Shown: in pieces, positions 1-8,086 of the stretch
How the letters are laid out: every line of letters starts with the position of its first letter
How positions within the stretch are numbered: position 1 is the first letter of the stretch
Assembly (NCBI RefSeq): GCF_020404745.1
Contig: NZ_JAIZAP010000001.1
Span: 186,001 to 250,000 of the forward strand
Direction: 5' to 3'
Length of the DNA stretch: 64,000 nucleotides
From: Aquibacillus saliphilus
GTDB lineage: Bacteria > Bacillota > Bacilli > Bacillales > Amphibacillaceae
Notes under the pieces: generated by a model
What the model saw: only the letters and a program-made list of their open reading frames with translations
The model's database searches: none
Told to the model about the DNA's origin: nothing
Position numbers and translations under genes: made by a program

Positions 1-1
1 A

Positions 2-331
2 GATAAACTCAAGTCACATTATTTAAATAATGATAAGCCAGAGAATAAAAAGGATAGAGATCTTTTCACATTTATTAAGCAACAAACAACACCTGTTTAT
101 CATTTAATTCAAGAATGGGAAGTGGAAGCGACGTCTTTTGTAAAACAAAGAGATGTTTCAGTGCATCCCCAACAGGTTGTTTCTACAAGTGAAAATATGG
201 AGTTACTATTGATGCATAGTTATTATATTGATGTTAAAAAAAAGAGATATATGGAATTAAACCATTCAGTCCTTTATGTGTTTGATCTATTACTAAATGA
301 TATAAATGCTAAATTGGAAAACAGTAATTGA
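2..331 (+). CDS. yppE: YppE family protein (DUF1798), 5'-truncated by window edge
   Basis: The frame is open from the first bases of the window, so the start lies upstream; 109 residues are visible. The C-terminal part (MELLLMHSYYIDVKKKRYME, then HSVLYVFDLLLNDI) aligns by eye with the end of Bacillus subtilis YppE, a small helical protein of unknown function. YppE lies in the recU-ponA-ypp region of Bacillus, not far from cotD-ypsA-gpsB, which fits the genes that follow here. A GTG at 122 could be mistaken for a start, but the upstream codons continue the same protein-like sequence. Function unknown. Confidence 0.75.
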   Translation, partial: DKLKSHYLNNDKPENKKDRDLFTFIKQQTTPVYHLIQEWEVEATSFVKQRDVSVHPQQVVSTSENMELLLMHSYYIDVKKKRYMELNHSVLYVFDLLLNDINAKLENSN

Positions 332-488
332 AGTTTGGATAAGCTGTTAAATATTTGGTAACACTTTACAATATGTACACTTTTTCCTTTATAATAGTTG
401 AATTTTTTAATTTGGGGACATGAGGATGTAATATTTTCGACTAATCCACACTCATATACAACTTAGGTCGTTGAAAGGATGCCAAAAA

Positions 489-899
489 ATGGATACAACC
501 ATGCTACTTGAAAAAGCAAAAGAGATTAGAATGAAGGCATATACCCCGTACTCGAAATTTAAAGTAGGAGCTGCTTTATTAACTCAATCTGGTAAGGTTT
601 ATTTAGGTTGCAATATTGAGAATGCTGCTTATCCAGTCACTTGCTGTGCAGAGAGAGTCGCTATTTTTTCAGCAATAGCTGATGATGAAACTAACTTTGA
701 AGAATTAGCGGTAGTTGCTGATACGAAAAGACCTGTACCGCCATGTGGTTCATGTAGACAAGTAATGAGTGAGTTTTTTGATAAGAATATGAAAATCCAC
801 ACGAGTAATCTTATAAATGATGTGAAAACAATAGCAATGGAAGAGCTTTTACCATTTTCTTTCAACGAAGAAGATCTAAAAATAGGGAACGAAGAATAA
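489..899 (+). CDS. cdd: Cytidine deaminase
   Basis: Hydrolytic deamination of cytidine and deoxycytidine to uridine and deoxyuridine (pyrimidine salvage, cytosolic homotetramer). The zinc site is complete: C53 with the catalytic E55 in the CAER motif, and C86/C89 in PPCGSCRQV. The ATG at 489 gives 136 aa, the usual length of the Gram-positive tetrameric enzyme, and has AAAGGA at 474-479; a TTG at 471 would put the ribosome-binding site inside the gene. In Bacillus, cdd is normally found near era and dgkA; here it sits alone between yppE and cotD, so it has been moved or is a second copy. Confidence 0.95.
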   Translation: MDTTMLLEKAKEIRMKAYTPYSKFKVGAALLTQSGKVYLGCNIENAAYPVTCCAERVAIFSAIADDETNFEELAVVADTKRPVPPCGSCRQVMSEFFDKNMKIHTSNLINDVKTIAMEELLPFSFNEEDLKIGNEE

Positions 900-938
900 A
901 TTTATAAATAAAAATCTAAAAATAGGTAGCTGTCTTAG

Positions 939-966
939 ACAGGTCTCAATTTCTTTACATAGGTTA
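939..966 (+). promoter_or_regulatory. Predicted sigma-K promoter of cotD
   Basis: AC at 939-940, a 17-base spacer, then CATAGGTTA at 958-966. This matches the mother-cell sigma-K pattern (AC in the -35 region, CATANNNTA in the -10 region) and lies 34 bases before a coat protein gene, the class of gene sigma-K controls. Inferred from motif and position only. Confidence 0.6.
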
Positions 967-999
967 TTAATGAACCTATAAAAAGAAAGGAGATCCATT

Positions 1000-1356
1000 A
1001 TGAGACATCATTTTGGTTGCCCGAAACCAGTTAACGAAGTGGTATATCCAACGAAGTATAATGTAGTTAATAATTGCTTTGAGAATGAAGTGAAGCACGT
1101 CCATCCTTCTCATACAACTGTAGTAAACCATCATTTACAGAAAAATAAACATGTATATCCACACTCTACTTCTGTAGAGAATACGTTTAACAGTGTTGAT
1201 GTATATGGTGGAGCTTACAATGTTCCTAGACCACCAGCACCAACTGCTCAAGGGGGAACAATGGCAGGTGGGCCACCTAGACCACCACAAGGACCAATGG
1301 GCGGACCTAGACCACCGGTAGGATATCCAGGTGCTAACCCATACTTTCGTCGCTAA
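1000..1356 (+). CDS. cotD: CotD-family spore coat protein
   Basis: 118-aa His-, Pro- and Asn-rich protein. The N-terminal half has repeated histidine motifs (VVYPTKYN, HVHPSHTT, VVNHHLQKNKHVYPHST) typical of CotD, an inner-coat protein made late in the mother cell. The C-terminal 45 residues are a Pro/Gly-rich tail (PRPP, GGPPRPPQGPMGGPRPP) longer than in B. subtilis CotD (about 75 aa), probably flexible and lineage-specific. AAAGGAGAT at 987-994 is a strong ribosome-binding site. The gene is followed by ypsA and gpsB as in Bacillus. A sigma-K-like promoter precedes it. Confidence 0.85.
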   Translation: MRHHFGCPKPVNEVVYPTKYNVVNNCFENEVKHVHPSHTTVVNHHLQKNKHVYPHSTSVENTFNSVDVYGGAYNVPRPPAPTAQGGTMAGGPPRPPQGPMGGPRPPVGYPGANPYFRR

Positions 1357-1367
1357 TAAATTATAAG

Positions 1368-1400
1368 AAGAGCTGGTAATATAACTAGCTCTTTCTTTTT
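1368..1400 (+). terminator. Rho-independent terminator after cotD
   Basis: AAGAGCT (1368-1374) pairs with AGCTCTT (1387-1393), followed by TCTTTTT. It separates cotD from ypsA. Confidence 0.75.
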
Positions 1401-1461
1401 GATTTATAATACATATTTGGATAAGAAGAAACGTAATTATTTATAGAAGGAGCTTTAAGTA

Positions 1462-2028
1462 ATGAAAGTTGTGACAATTACCGGTTATAAGCCACTAGAA
1501 ATGAACATATTTAAACCAGATGATCATAAAATAGAATTTATTAAGGCAGCCATTAAAAAGAAACTGATCTCTTTAATTGAAGAGGGTTTAGAATGGGTTC
1601 TTATGTCGGGGCAAATGGGGGTTGAACAATGGACAAGCCAAATAATTATTAATTTAAAAGATCAATATGACATTAAACTAGCAATTATCCCACCTTTTGA
1701 AAATCAAGAAGCAAAATGGCCAGAGCATTATCAAAGCGTTTATGAAGAAATGAGAATTCATGCTGATTTTTACCAACCACTTTATAAAGATGAATACAAA
1801 GGACCCTATCAGTTTAAAGCTAGAGATAAGTGGCTAATCGAAAAAAGTGAAGGTTGTCTAATCTTATTGGATGAAGAATTCCCAGGCAGTACACGTTTCT
1901 TTTTAGAGGAAGCTAAAAAATCAACTGTAAGGAAAGAGTACCCGATATTAACAATTACTCCCTATGATTTAGAGGATATAGTTCAGGAAATTGAACTAAA
2001 TAATCCTGATTATTGGAACAATGATTGA
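1462..2028 (+). CDS. ypsA: YpsA, SLOG-domain protein (DUF1273)
   Basis: 188-aa protein of the YpsA family, which has a Rossmann-like SLOG fold related to DprA and the lysine-decarboxylase-like proteins and is thought to bind nucleotide or NAD-type ligands. Visible features are the MSGQMGVEQW segment (the glycine-containing loop of the family, about residues 49-58) and the ARDKWLIEKSEG segment. In Firmicutes it is encoded next to gpsB and affects cell division when overproduced. Start: ATG after GAAGGAG (1446-1452). Length equals the family norm. Confidence 0.9.
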   Translation: MKVVTITGYKPLEMNIFKPDDHKIEFIKAAIKKKLISLIEEGLEWVLMSGQMGVEQWTSQIIINLKDQYDIKLAIIPPFENQEAKWPEHYQSVYEEMRIHADFYQPLYKDEYKGPYQFKARDKWLIEKSEGCLILLDEEFPGSTRFFLEEAKKSTVRKEYPILTITPYDLEDIVQEIELNNPDYWNND

Positions 2029-2089
2029 CTTTTCCCAATTATTTTGAAAAAATAGAGGGTAAGTTTTGTAAAATACGAGGTGATATAGG

Positions 2090-2386
2090 ATGAACTTAGA
2101 ACGAGTTCAATTGAATGGTAAAGATATATTAGAAAAAAGTTTTAAAACGGGAATCCGTGGATACAATCAAGAAGAAGTAGACGAGTTTTTGGATACTGTT
2201 ATCCAGGACTATGAAGTGTTACACCAAGAAATAGAGAGATTAAAGCAAGAGAACGAACGTTTAAAAAAGACTTCAGAACCATCAAGAAGCAGGCCAACAT
2301 CAACAAACCAAGTGAATTATGATGTTCTAAAACGACTATCCAATTTAGAAAAAGCTGTATTTGGTAAAAAATTTGCAGATTCATAA
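2090..2386 (+). CDS. gpsB: Cell cycle protein GpsB
   Basis: 98-aa DivIVA-like protein that couples peptidoglycan synthases (PBP1/PonA) to the division and elongation machinery at membrane septa. The N-terminal membrane-binding domain is clear ([20 protein letters not shown], then [11 protein letters not shown]), followed by a coiled coil (residues about 40-65), a polar linker ([13 protein letters not shown]) and a short C-terminal helical trimerisation segment ([15 protein letters not shown]). Start ATG has GAGGTGAT upstream. Located between ypsA and rnpB as in Bacillus. Confidence 0.93.
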   Translation: MNLERVQLNGKDILEKSFKTGIRGYNQEEVDEFLDTVIQDYEVLHQEIERLKQENERLKKTSEPSRSRPTSTNQVNYDVLKRLSNLEKAVFGKKFADS

Positions 2387-2438
2387 TAACCTTTAATTAC
2401 CAGTGATTGTCTTTGTATAATATGTTAAGATATTTATA

Positions 2439-2467
2439 TTGACTGTTACTGATTTAACTATTACAAT
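2439..2467 (+). promoter_or_regulatory. Predicted sigma-A promoter of rnpB
   Basis: TTGACT (2439-2444), 17-base spacer, TACAAT (2462-2467). Transcription would start near 2474, at the 5' end of the RNase P RNA. Confidence 0.75.
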
Positions 2468-2474
2468 GAATTAG

Positions 2475-2882
2475 CAATTAAATGAATGTTTGAGTAATCG
2501 CTGCATCTTTTTGATGTAGAGGAAAGTCCATGCTCACACAGGCTGAGATGCTTGTAGTGTTCGTGCCTGACGAAATCATAAGTCAGGGTAACCAATTTGG
2601 TTAACGGCAGGGAAAATACCTAAGTCTTCATTGATATGGTATTACGACCTTGAAAGTGCCACAGTGACGGAGTCAAGTAGGAAACTGCTTGAATGGAACG
2701 AGGTAAACCCCACGAGTGAGCAACCCAAATATTGGTAGGGGCATCCTGGAGTAGGGAATTAGAACCGAAACAGGGACAAGCATTGTCTTGTAGATAGATG
2801 ATTACTACTTGCGTACGAGGTTGACCACCGTTTGCAGTGCAATAGTACAAAACATGGCTTACAAAACATTCATTTGGTCTAT
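2475..2882 (+). ncRNA. rnpB: RNase P RNA, Bacillus type (class B)
   Basis: Catalytic RNA of RNase P, which removes the 5' leader of pre-tRNAs. Conserved core blocks are readable in order: GTAATCGCTGCA, GAGGAAAGTCCATGCTC, GTGTTCGTGCCTGACGAA, CGGCAGGGAAAA, CTTGAAAGTGCCACAGTGAC, GGTAAACCCC, GTAGATAGATGATTAC, GTACGAGGTTGACCACCG, and AAACATGGCTTACA at the 3' end. The extreme ends AATGAATGTT (near 2481) and AACATTCATT (near 2866) pair as P1. It is flanked by a good promoter and a terminator. Ends are approximate by a few bases. Reading frames on either strand here are not genes. Confidence 0.95.
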
Positions 2883-2899
2883 AATATAGAAGACAGCTA

Positions 2900-2938
2900 C
2901 CCTTTCTAAAATGCAACTTGCTTTAGAAAGGGTTTTTT
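2900..2938 (+). terminator. Terminator of rnpB
   Basis: CCCTTTCTAAA (2900-2910) pairs perfectly with TTTAGAAAGGG (2922-2932) and is followed by T6. A methionine codon at 2911 lies in its loop, so it is not the ypsC start. Confidence 0.9.
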
Positions 2939-2964
2939 ACTATTGGTCAGAAAGGAAAATACAT

Positions 2965-4101
2965 ATGACAAAAAAACAAGTTACATTAATTGCCACCGCA
3001 GCTATGGGTTTAGAGGCAGTTGTTGCAAATGAAGTGCGTGCTCTAGGATATAGTGAGGTTAATGTTGAAAACGGTCGTGTAACTTTCTCGGCTGACGTAT
3101 CTGCAATTCCTCGTTGTAATTTATGGCTTAGGACTGCCGATAGAGTTAAATTATTGATTGGACAGTTCAAGGCGACGAGTTTTGATGAATTATTTGAAAA
3201 CACAAAAGCATTGCCGTGGGAAGAGTTTATCCCTGAAGATGGGGAATTCCCTGTGATTGGAAAGTCAGTTAAGTCACAGTTGTATAGTGTGCCTGATTGT
3301 CAATCGATTGTAAAAAAAGCGATCGTTGATCGGATGAAAAACAAATATGGAATTGCATCTTGGCTTGAGGAATCAGGAGCATTTTATCGAGTGGAAGTTG
3401 CACTACTTAAAGATGTAGCAACTCTTACAATCGATACTTCTGGAGTTGGGTTACATAAAAGAGGCTACCGAATAGGTCAAGGTGATGCACCGCTAAAAGA
3501 AACATTAGCAGCTGCACTAATTAAATTGACTAATTGGAAACCGAATTACCCCTTTGTCGATCCTTTTTGTGGATCTGGTACGATTCCAATTGAAGCAGCA
3601 TTAATTGGACAGAATATAGCACCAGGCTTTAATCGTGAGTTTGCATCTGAGAATTGGGGGATAGTTCCAGTTAATCTCTGGGATAAAGCTCACGAAGAAG
3701 CAGAAGATTTAGCAAACTATGATCAACCCTTAGATATTACCGGCTCTGATATTGACCATCGTATGGTAGAGATAGCGAATAATAATGCAATTGAGGCGGG
3801 TCTAGGTGACTTAGTAAGTTGGAAGCAGATGCAAGTAAGGGATTTTAATCATAAGAGAGACAATGGTTATATCATTGGTAATCCACCTTATGGTGAAAGA
3901 TTAGGTGACAAAAAAGAAGTAGAGAAAATGTATAAGGACTTAGGCCATGCATTACAAAACTACCCATCATGGAGTGTTTATATTTTAACTTCTAATGAAA
4001 ATTTCGAAGCTTTATATGGTCTTAAAGCAACGAAGAAACGCAAGCTTTTTAATGGGTTTATTAAGACCGATTATTATCAATATTTTGGTAAACGTGTGTA
4101 A
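2965..4101 (+). CDS. ypsC: 23S rRNA guanine-N2 methyltransferase-like protein YpsC (THUMP domain)
   Basis: 378-aa S-adenosylmethionine-dependent RNA methyltransferase of the RlmL/YpsC group. An N-terminal ferredoxin-like/THUMP region (residues about 1-165) binds RNA; the Rossmann methyltransferase domain carries DPFCGSGTIPIEAAL (SAM loop) and the catalytic NPPYGERLG motif that defines N-methylation of guanine. Start chosen at ATG 2965 with AAAGGAAA upstream (about 2951), because the longer reading frame begins inside the rnpB terminator. The last 39 codons have a diverged second copy 670 bp downstream. Exact rRNA position modified is inferred from family, not shown. Confidence 0.88.
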   Translation: MTKKQVTLIATAAMGLEAVVANEVRALGYSEVNVENGRVTFSADVSAIPRCNLWLRTADRVKLLIGQFKATSFDELFENTKALPWEEFIPEDGEFPVIGKSVKSQLYSVPDCQSIVKKAIVDRMKNKYGIASWLEESGAFYRVEVALLKDVATLTIDTSGVGLHKRGYRIGQGDAPLKETLAAALIKLTNWKPNYPFVDPFCGSGTIPIEAALIGQNIAPGFNREFASENWGIVPVNLWDKAHEEAEDLANYDQPLDITGSDIDHRMVEIANNNAIEAGLGDLVSWKQMQVRDFNHKRDNGYIIGNPPYGERLGDKKEVEKMYKDLGHALQNYPSWSVYILTSNENFEALYGLKATKKRKLFNGFIKTDYYQYFGKRV

Positions 4102-4176
4102 GTGAAATGTTGATGCACAATCGTTTGAATCGTGAATAATAATAGGTTCTAGATTTAAACATACTATTTAAAAGTT

Positions 4177-4226
4177 GACCACACTATTCTATTCTCATAA
4201 ATATTGGGAGGGGGTGTGGTCTTTTT
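4177..4226 (+). terminator. Terminator of ypsC
   Basis: GACCACAC (4177-4184) pairs with GTGTGGTC (4214-4221), then T5. Long loop of about 29 bases that can fold further. Confidence 0.7.
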
Positions 4227-4767
4227 GTTGGTTGATTTGCTATAAATTAATTTTTAGAAGATATAAAATAAGTGAGGGGTAACTTAATATATAACCACCT
4301 ACTTTCTTAGGAGCGGATATATTTAACCTTTGCTAAGTGTGGATCTAGCTGCTTCTTTTAGCTTTTCCATTTGTACTATCTTGTTTGATTGATAAAGCTG
4401 TTTTATTAGTTTTTTCCGCCATAAATATCACATCAATTCGTACTCGCTTGTCTTACAAAAATATTCACCACTATAAGATTGGATTAATAAATAGATGAGA
4501 TTTAAGGAATGCGAACAAAAGGCGAACAGATCAAATAAGACACAAATTGAGATATTATTAGAAGAAATGAACTAAGAGATTATGATAAAGAGGTTGTGTA
4601 AATAGCATTAATTTGTTTTTCGGAATGTGCATAATCTGAGAATATTATCCATTATACTTTACTGCAGTACAGATTATTTATATAATTAAAATTAAAAAGA
4701 TTAGTGATTTTCAACTTAATATTATGTTAATTTCCCTTTAAACTCTTACAATAGGAGTGATTATAAT
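4227..4767 (+). other. Non-coding segment between the two ypsC 3' ends
   Basis: About 540 bases with no supported gene. Only tiny frames occur, such as a minus-strand 24-codon frame beginning near 4425 (MAEKTNKTALSIKQD...) and a plus-strand 26-codon frame at 4495. Neither has a convincing ribosome-binding site or recognisable product. The segment lies between the ypsC terminator and the second ypsC tail, so it is probably imported or residual DNA. Confidence 0.5.
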
Positions 4768-4875
4768 TTAACTTCTGATGAGAACTTTGAATGGACTAAG
4801 GCAACGAAGAATCGCAAGCTATTTAACGGGGTTATTAAAACAGTTTACTACCAATACTTTGGCAAACGTGTGTAA
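4768..4875 (+). pseudogene. Second, diverged copy of the ypsC 3' end
   Basis: Codons from LTSDENF through KLFNGVIKTVYYQYFGKRV and a TAA stop match the last 39 codons of ypsC (3985-4101), nine bases shorter. In the alignable part about eleven codons differ silently (GAA/GAG, AAT/AAC, TAT/TAC, GGT/GGC and others) and only about four change the amino acid. This is the pattern of a sequence that diverged as a working gene in another lineage, not of a local duplication that decayed. The stop is 15 bases before the M32 peptidase start. Confidence 0.8.
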
Positions 4876-4890
4876 AAAGGGGATGTTTAT

Positions 4891-6390
4891 ATGAACGCTA
4901 GTAATAAATTGGAACAGGACTTTCTCGAGCTTCTTAAAGAACAGAGCTCTTATGAAGAAGCACTTTCATTAATACAATGGGATTTAAGAACAAAAGCACC
5001 AAAAAAAGGAACCGAGCAGCGATCAGAGGTTATTGGCTTTCTATCGCAAAAGCTGCACCATTTATCAACCTCTGATAAAATGAAAAACTTTATAGATAAG
5101 TTAAAAGATAATACAGACAATAAAATTATTCAGAGATCTGTTGAAGAATGCGAAGAAGAATATAATCGAAATAAAAAAATTCCTGAACAAGAGTATAAAG
5201 AATTTATTATTCTTCAGTCCAAATCGGAAACTGTTTGGCAAGAAGCACGGGAAAAGAATGATTTTAAAATTTTACAACCATATTTAGAGCAATTAGTTGC
5301 GTTTAATAGAAAGTTTGCTGAATATTGGGGTTACGAAAAAAATATCTATGATGCGTTATTACATATGTATGAACCAGGGGTGACGACAGAAGTACTTGAT
5401 CAGGTGTTTCCAAAATTAAGAAAATCACTTACTGGATTAGTTGAAAAAGTGAATAACTCTAAAAATAAACCCGATCCTGCCATTCTGCAGCATCACTTTC
5501 CAAAACAGAAACAAGAGCAGTTTAGCTTGGAAATTTTAAAGAAGATGGGCTATGACTTTGAGGCTGGTAGATTGGATGAAACAATACATCCTTTTGCCAT
5601 TTCACTTAATTCTAATGATGTTCGTGTTACTACTCGTTATGATGAAGATGATTTTAGAATGGCTGTTTTTGGTACCATCCATGAAGGTGGACATGCACTA
5701 TATGAACAGAACATAAGCGATACTCTAACTCAAACACCGCTTGCATCAGGCACATCGATGGGAATTCATGAGTCTCAATCATTATTTTGGGAGAACTTTA
5801 TCGCGCGTAGTGAAGCTTTTTGGCAAAACCACTATAAGTTATTCAAATCATTTGCACCGAGTGAGTTCAATCAGGTTGATTTTTCCGATTTTTATCGCTC
5901 TATTAATGAAGTTAAACCTTCACTTATTAGAATTGAAGCTGACGAATTGACCTACTGCTTACACATTATGGTACGCTATGAATTAGAAAAAGCTCTAATC
6001 AATGGGGAAATTGAAGTAAAGGATTTACCGGAGCTTTGGAATCAGAAAATAGAAGATTATTTAGGTGTACGCCCAAGTTCCGATAAAGAGGGTGTTTTAC
6101 AAGATATTCACTGGTCCGCAGGTAACTTTGGATATTTTCCTTCCTATGCGCTAGGGTACATGTATGCAGCGCAGTTGCATCATTCATTAGCTGAGACGAT
6201 TGATGTTGATAAAGTCGTCAAAGACGGAGACTTTGTTAAAGTAAAGGAATGGTTAAGTGAGAACATACATCAGTATGGAAAAATGAAAAAACCACTAGAA
6301 ATTTTAAATGATGTAACAGGTGAGTCTTTAAATTCTCAGTATTTAGTTGATTACTTAACAAACAAGTACAGTAAAATTTATCAATGGTAA
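4891..6390 (+). CDS. ypwA: M32-family metallocarboxypeptidase (YpwA/thermostable carboxypeptidase 1 type)
   Basis: 499-aa cytosolic zinc carboxypeptidase that removes C-terminal residues. The mostly helical fold is typical of family M32. The zinc motif HEGGH (H264, E265, H268) and the downstream HESQS motif with the third ligand (E294) are intact; TRYDEDDF and RIEADELTY are further family motifs. Length matches the norm of about 500. Start ATG follows AAAGGGGATG, 15 bases after the diverged ypsC tail, which suggests the gene arrived with that tail from a donor where ypsC and the peptidase gene were adjacent. Converges with the cytochrome oxidase genes. Confidence 0.92.
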   Translation: MNASNKLEQDFLELLKEQSSYEEALSLIQWDLRTKAPKKGTEQRSEVIGFLSQKLHHLSTSDKMKNFIDKLKDNTDNKIIQRSVEECEEEYNRNKKIPEQEYKEFIILQSKSETVWQEAREKNDFKILQPYLEQLVAFNRKFAEYWGYEKNIYDALLHMYEPGVTTEVLDQVFPKLRKSLTGLVEKVNNSKNKPDPAILQHHFPKQKQEQFSLEILKKMGYDFEAGRLDETIHPFAISLNSNDVRVTTRYDEDDFRMAVFGTIHEGGHALYEQNISDTLTQTPLASGTSMGIHESQSLFWENFIARSEAFWQNHYKLFKSFAPSEFNQVDFSDFYRSINEVKPSLIRIEADELTYCLHIMVRYELEKALINGEIEVKDLPELWNQKIEDYLGVRPSSDKEGVLQDIHWSAGNFGYFPSYALGYMYAAQLHHSLAETIDVDKVVKDGDFVKVKEWLSENIHQYGKMKKPLEILNDVTGESLNSQYLVDYLTNKYSKIYQW

Positions 6391-6393
6391 TAA

Positions 6394-6426
6394 AAAGAGC
6401 ACACGTAAATTTAGCGTGTGCTCTTT
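6394..6426. terminator. Bidirectional terminator between the peptidase and cbaA
   Basis: AAAGAGCACACG (6394-6405) and CGTGTGCTCTTT (6415-6426) form a perfect 12-bp stem with a 9-base loop, between convergent genes. Confidence 0.85.
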
Positions 6427-6433
6427 CTAATGT

Positions 6434-8086
6434 CTATTGAATCAATGTATCGAATGGAGGAGACCCTGGTGGCGCGTGTTGTATTATATCTATAACTGGA
6501 ATCGTATAAGCAAACAAGATAAGAGCAATTGTTATCCCAATCCACAGTTTCCAGTTTTCTAAGAACATTGGTGTTGGTTCTGCATGCTCAGACACCTCAG
6601 CAAGTGGAAATTCTTCGACACCTTTTGGTGCAAACCAAACCATGTTAATGAAAATGTAAACCATTAATATGATTCCAATGAATAATATGGATCCTCCTAC
6701 CGCTTGTGCAATTTGATAGCTAATCCATTCACTAGCTTGTTCAGTACCACCATAAGTGGAATAAGATGACCGACGTGGGGCGCCTAGTAAGCCAGCTATA
6801 TGCATAGACCCTGACATAATCGTCATACCCACAGTCCACACTATTGTTTGAATGATACCTAGTGTGTTAATTTTAGCAGTCAATTTTCTTCCAGTTAAAG
6901 CAGGGATTAGCCAATAGGATATACCGAAAAAAGTAAGAATAACGGTTGAACCAACTGTTAAGTGGAAATGACCTGTTACCCAAATGGTATTGTGAATAAC
7001 CTGATTCATCTGGTTAGATGCATTTATTATTCCACCTGTTCCAGCAGGTATAAAGAAGAGCATGCCGATCATTGGTGCAAAAAAACGAACGTCTTTCCAT
7101 GGTAGCCCTTTTAACCAACCAAACAATCCTGTGTAACCCTTTTTCCTGCCAGTAACTTCAAAGGTAGCAAACATGGAAAAAGCAGTTAATAAGGACGGAA
7201 TAATAACCATAAATGTTAATACTACTTGAATGAATTTCCACATCGGATCAATACCAGGCTCTGTCAATTGGTGATGAAAGCCAACTGGAATAGAAAACAT
7301 CAAGAATAGTATAAATGCTAGCCTTGCTAATGAGTCACTGAAAATTTTTCCGCCAATAATTTTGGGAATAATTGCATACCAAGCCATATAAGCCGGTAAT
7401 AACCAAAAATAAACTAACGGATGTCCAAAATACCAGAATAGAGTACGACTTAACAATACATTTATGGTATCTACCATGCCTAATGACCATGGAATAAATT
7501 GAAGCAGGACAGTTGCTGCCACTCCAAGAGTAGCAATAAACCATAAAAGCATGTTAATAACAACCATGAATGCAAGAAGAGGGGATTTCTCTCCTTTATG
7601 TTTCTTTTTCCATACATAGAGTTGTCTGAAGTTAGTAAAACAAGCAATCCAACTTCCTATAACAACTAACGCCAATCCAATATAAAAAGTTGGAAAGGCT
7701 TTAAGTGGTGCATAGAATGTGTAAAGTACGTTTGCTTTTCCAAGTAATATTGTGATGGCAGTAGTAGTCGTTCCAAATAGCATAATCCAATAACCGAACC
7801 AAGCGCTTTCTCGTTGTTTATCTGTCATACCAACTGTCTTATTCATAAGTGCGAACTGAAAGCCGATTATGAAGAAAGTCGTTAAAACAAGAGCTAATAG
7901 TACACCATGGATAGTTAGTATTTGGTAATATCCAATTCCAAAAGGTAATGTCAGTGTTCCTGATCGTACTAGAGTTTGTAGTAACCCCATTAATCCACCT
8001 ATAAATAACGAAATAAATGCAACATACATATGAGCCATTACTAATTTATTATCATACTTAGTTAAACCGGTTTTTGCTGATATCAT
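6434..8086 (-). CDS. cbaA: ba3-type cytochrome c oxidase subunit I
   Basis: 550-aa multispanning heme-copper oxidase subunit I of the B (ba3) class: reduces O2 to water and pumps protons in the cytoplasmic membrane. Heme and copper ligands are visible: an N-terminal low-spin heme His in ILTIHGVLLAL, the CuB His and cross-linked Tyr in WYFGHPLVYFWLLPAY, the His pair in GFHHQLTEPG, and the two heme histidines in VTGHFHLTVG. About thirteen hydrophobic segments. Its ATG overlaps the cbaB stop by four bases (ATGA), so translation is coupled. B-class oxidases usually serve at low oxygen. Confidence 0.93.
   Translation of the reverse strand: MISAKTGLTKYDNKLVMAHMYVAFISLFIGGLMGLLQTLVRSGTLTLPFGIGYYQILTIHGVLLALVLTTFFIIGFQFALMNKTVGMTDKQRESAWFGYWIMLFGTTTTAITILLGKANVLYTFYAPLKAFPTFYIGLALVVIGSWIACFTNFRQLYVWKKKHKGEKSPLLAFMVVINMLLWFIATLGVAATVLLQFIPWSLGMVDTINVLLSRTLFWYFGHPLVYFWLLPAYMAWYAIIPKIIGGKIFSDSLARLAFILFLMFSIPVGFHHQLTEPGIDPMWKFIQVVLTFMVIIPSLLTAFSMFATFEVTGRKKGYTGLFGWLKGLPWKDVRFFAPMIGMLFFIPAGTGGIINASNQMNQVIHNTIWVTGHFHLTVGSTVILTFFGISYWLIPALTGRKLTAKINTLGIIQTIVWTVGMTIMSGSMHIAGLLGAPRRSSYSTYGGTEQASEWISYQIAQAVGGSILFIGIILMVYIFINMVWFAPKGVEEFPLAEVSEHAEPTPMFLENWKLWIGITIALILFAYTIPVIDIIQHAPPGSPPFDTLIQ

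Noticed and set aside
961-977. AGGTT/AACCT inverted repeat before cotD as an operator
   Set aside because: Only five base pairs per arm and it overlaps the sigma-K-like element; not supported.
2620-2916. 98-codon minus-strand frame over the RNase P RNA
   Set aside because: It lies wholly on conserved rnpB sequence, has no ribosome-binding site and no protein-like pattern.
2911-2964. Longer N-terminus for ypsC
   Set aside because: It begins in the loop of the rnpB terminator; the ATG at 2965 has a proper ribosome-binding site and family length.
4321-4560. Tiny frames between the ypsC copies as genes
   Set aside because: 24 and 26 codons, no convincing ribosome-binding sites, no recognisable products.
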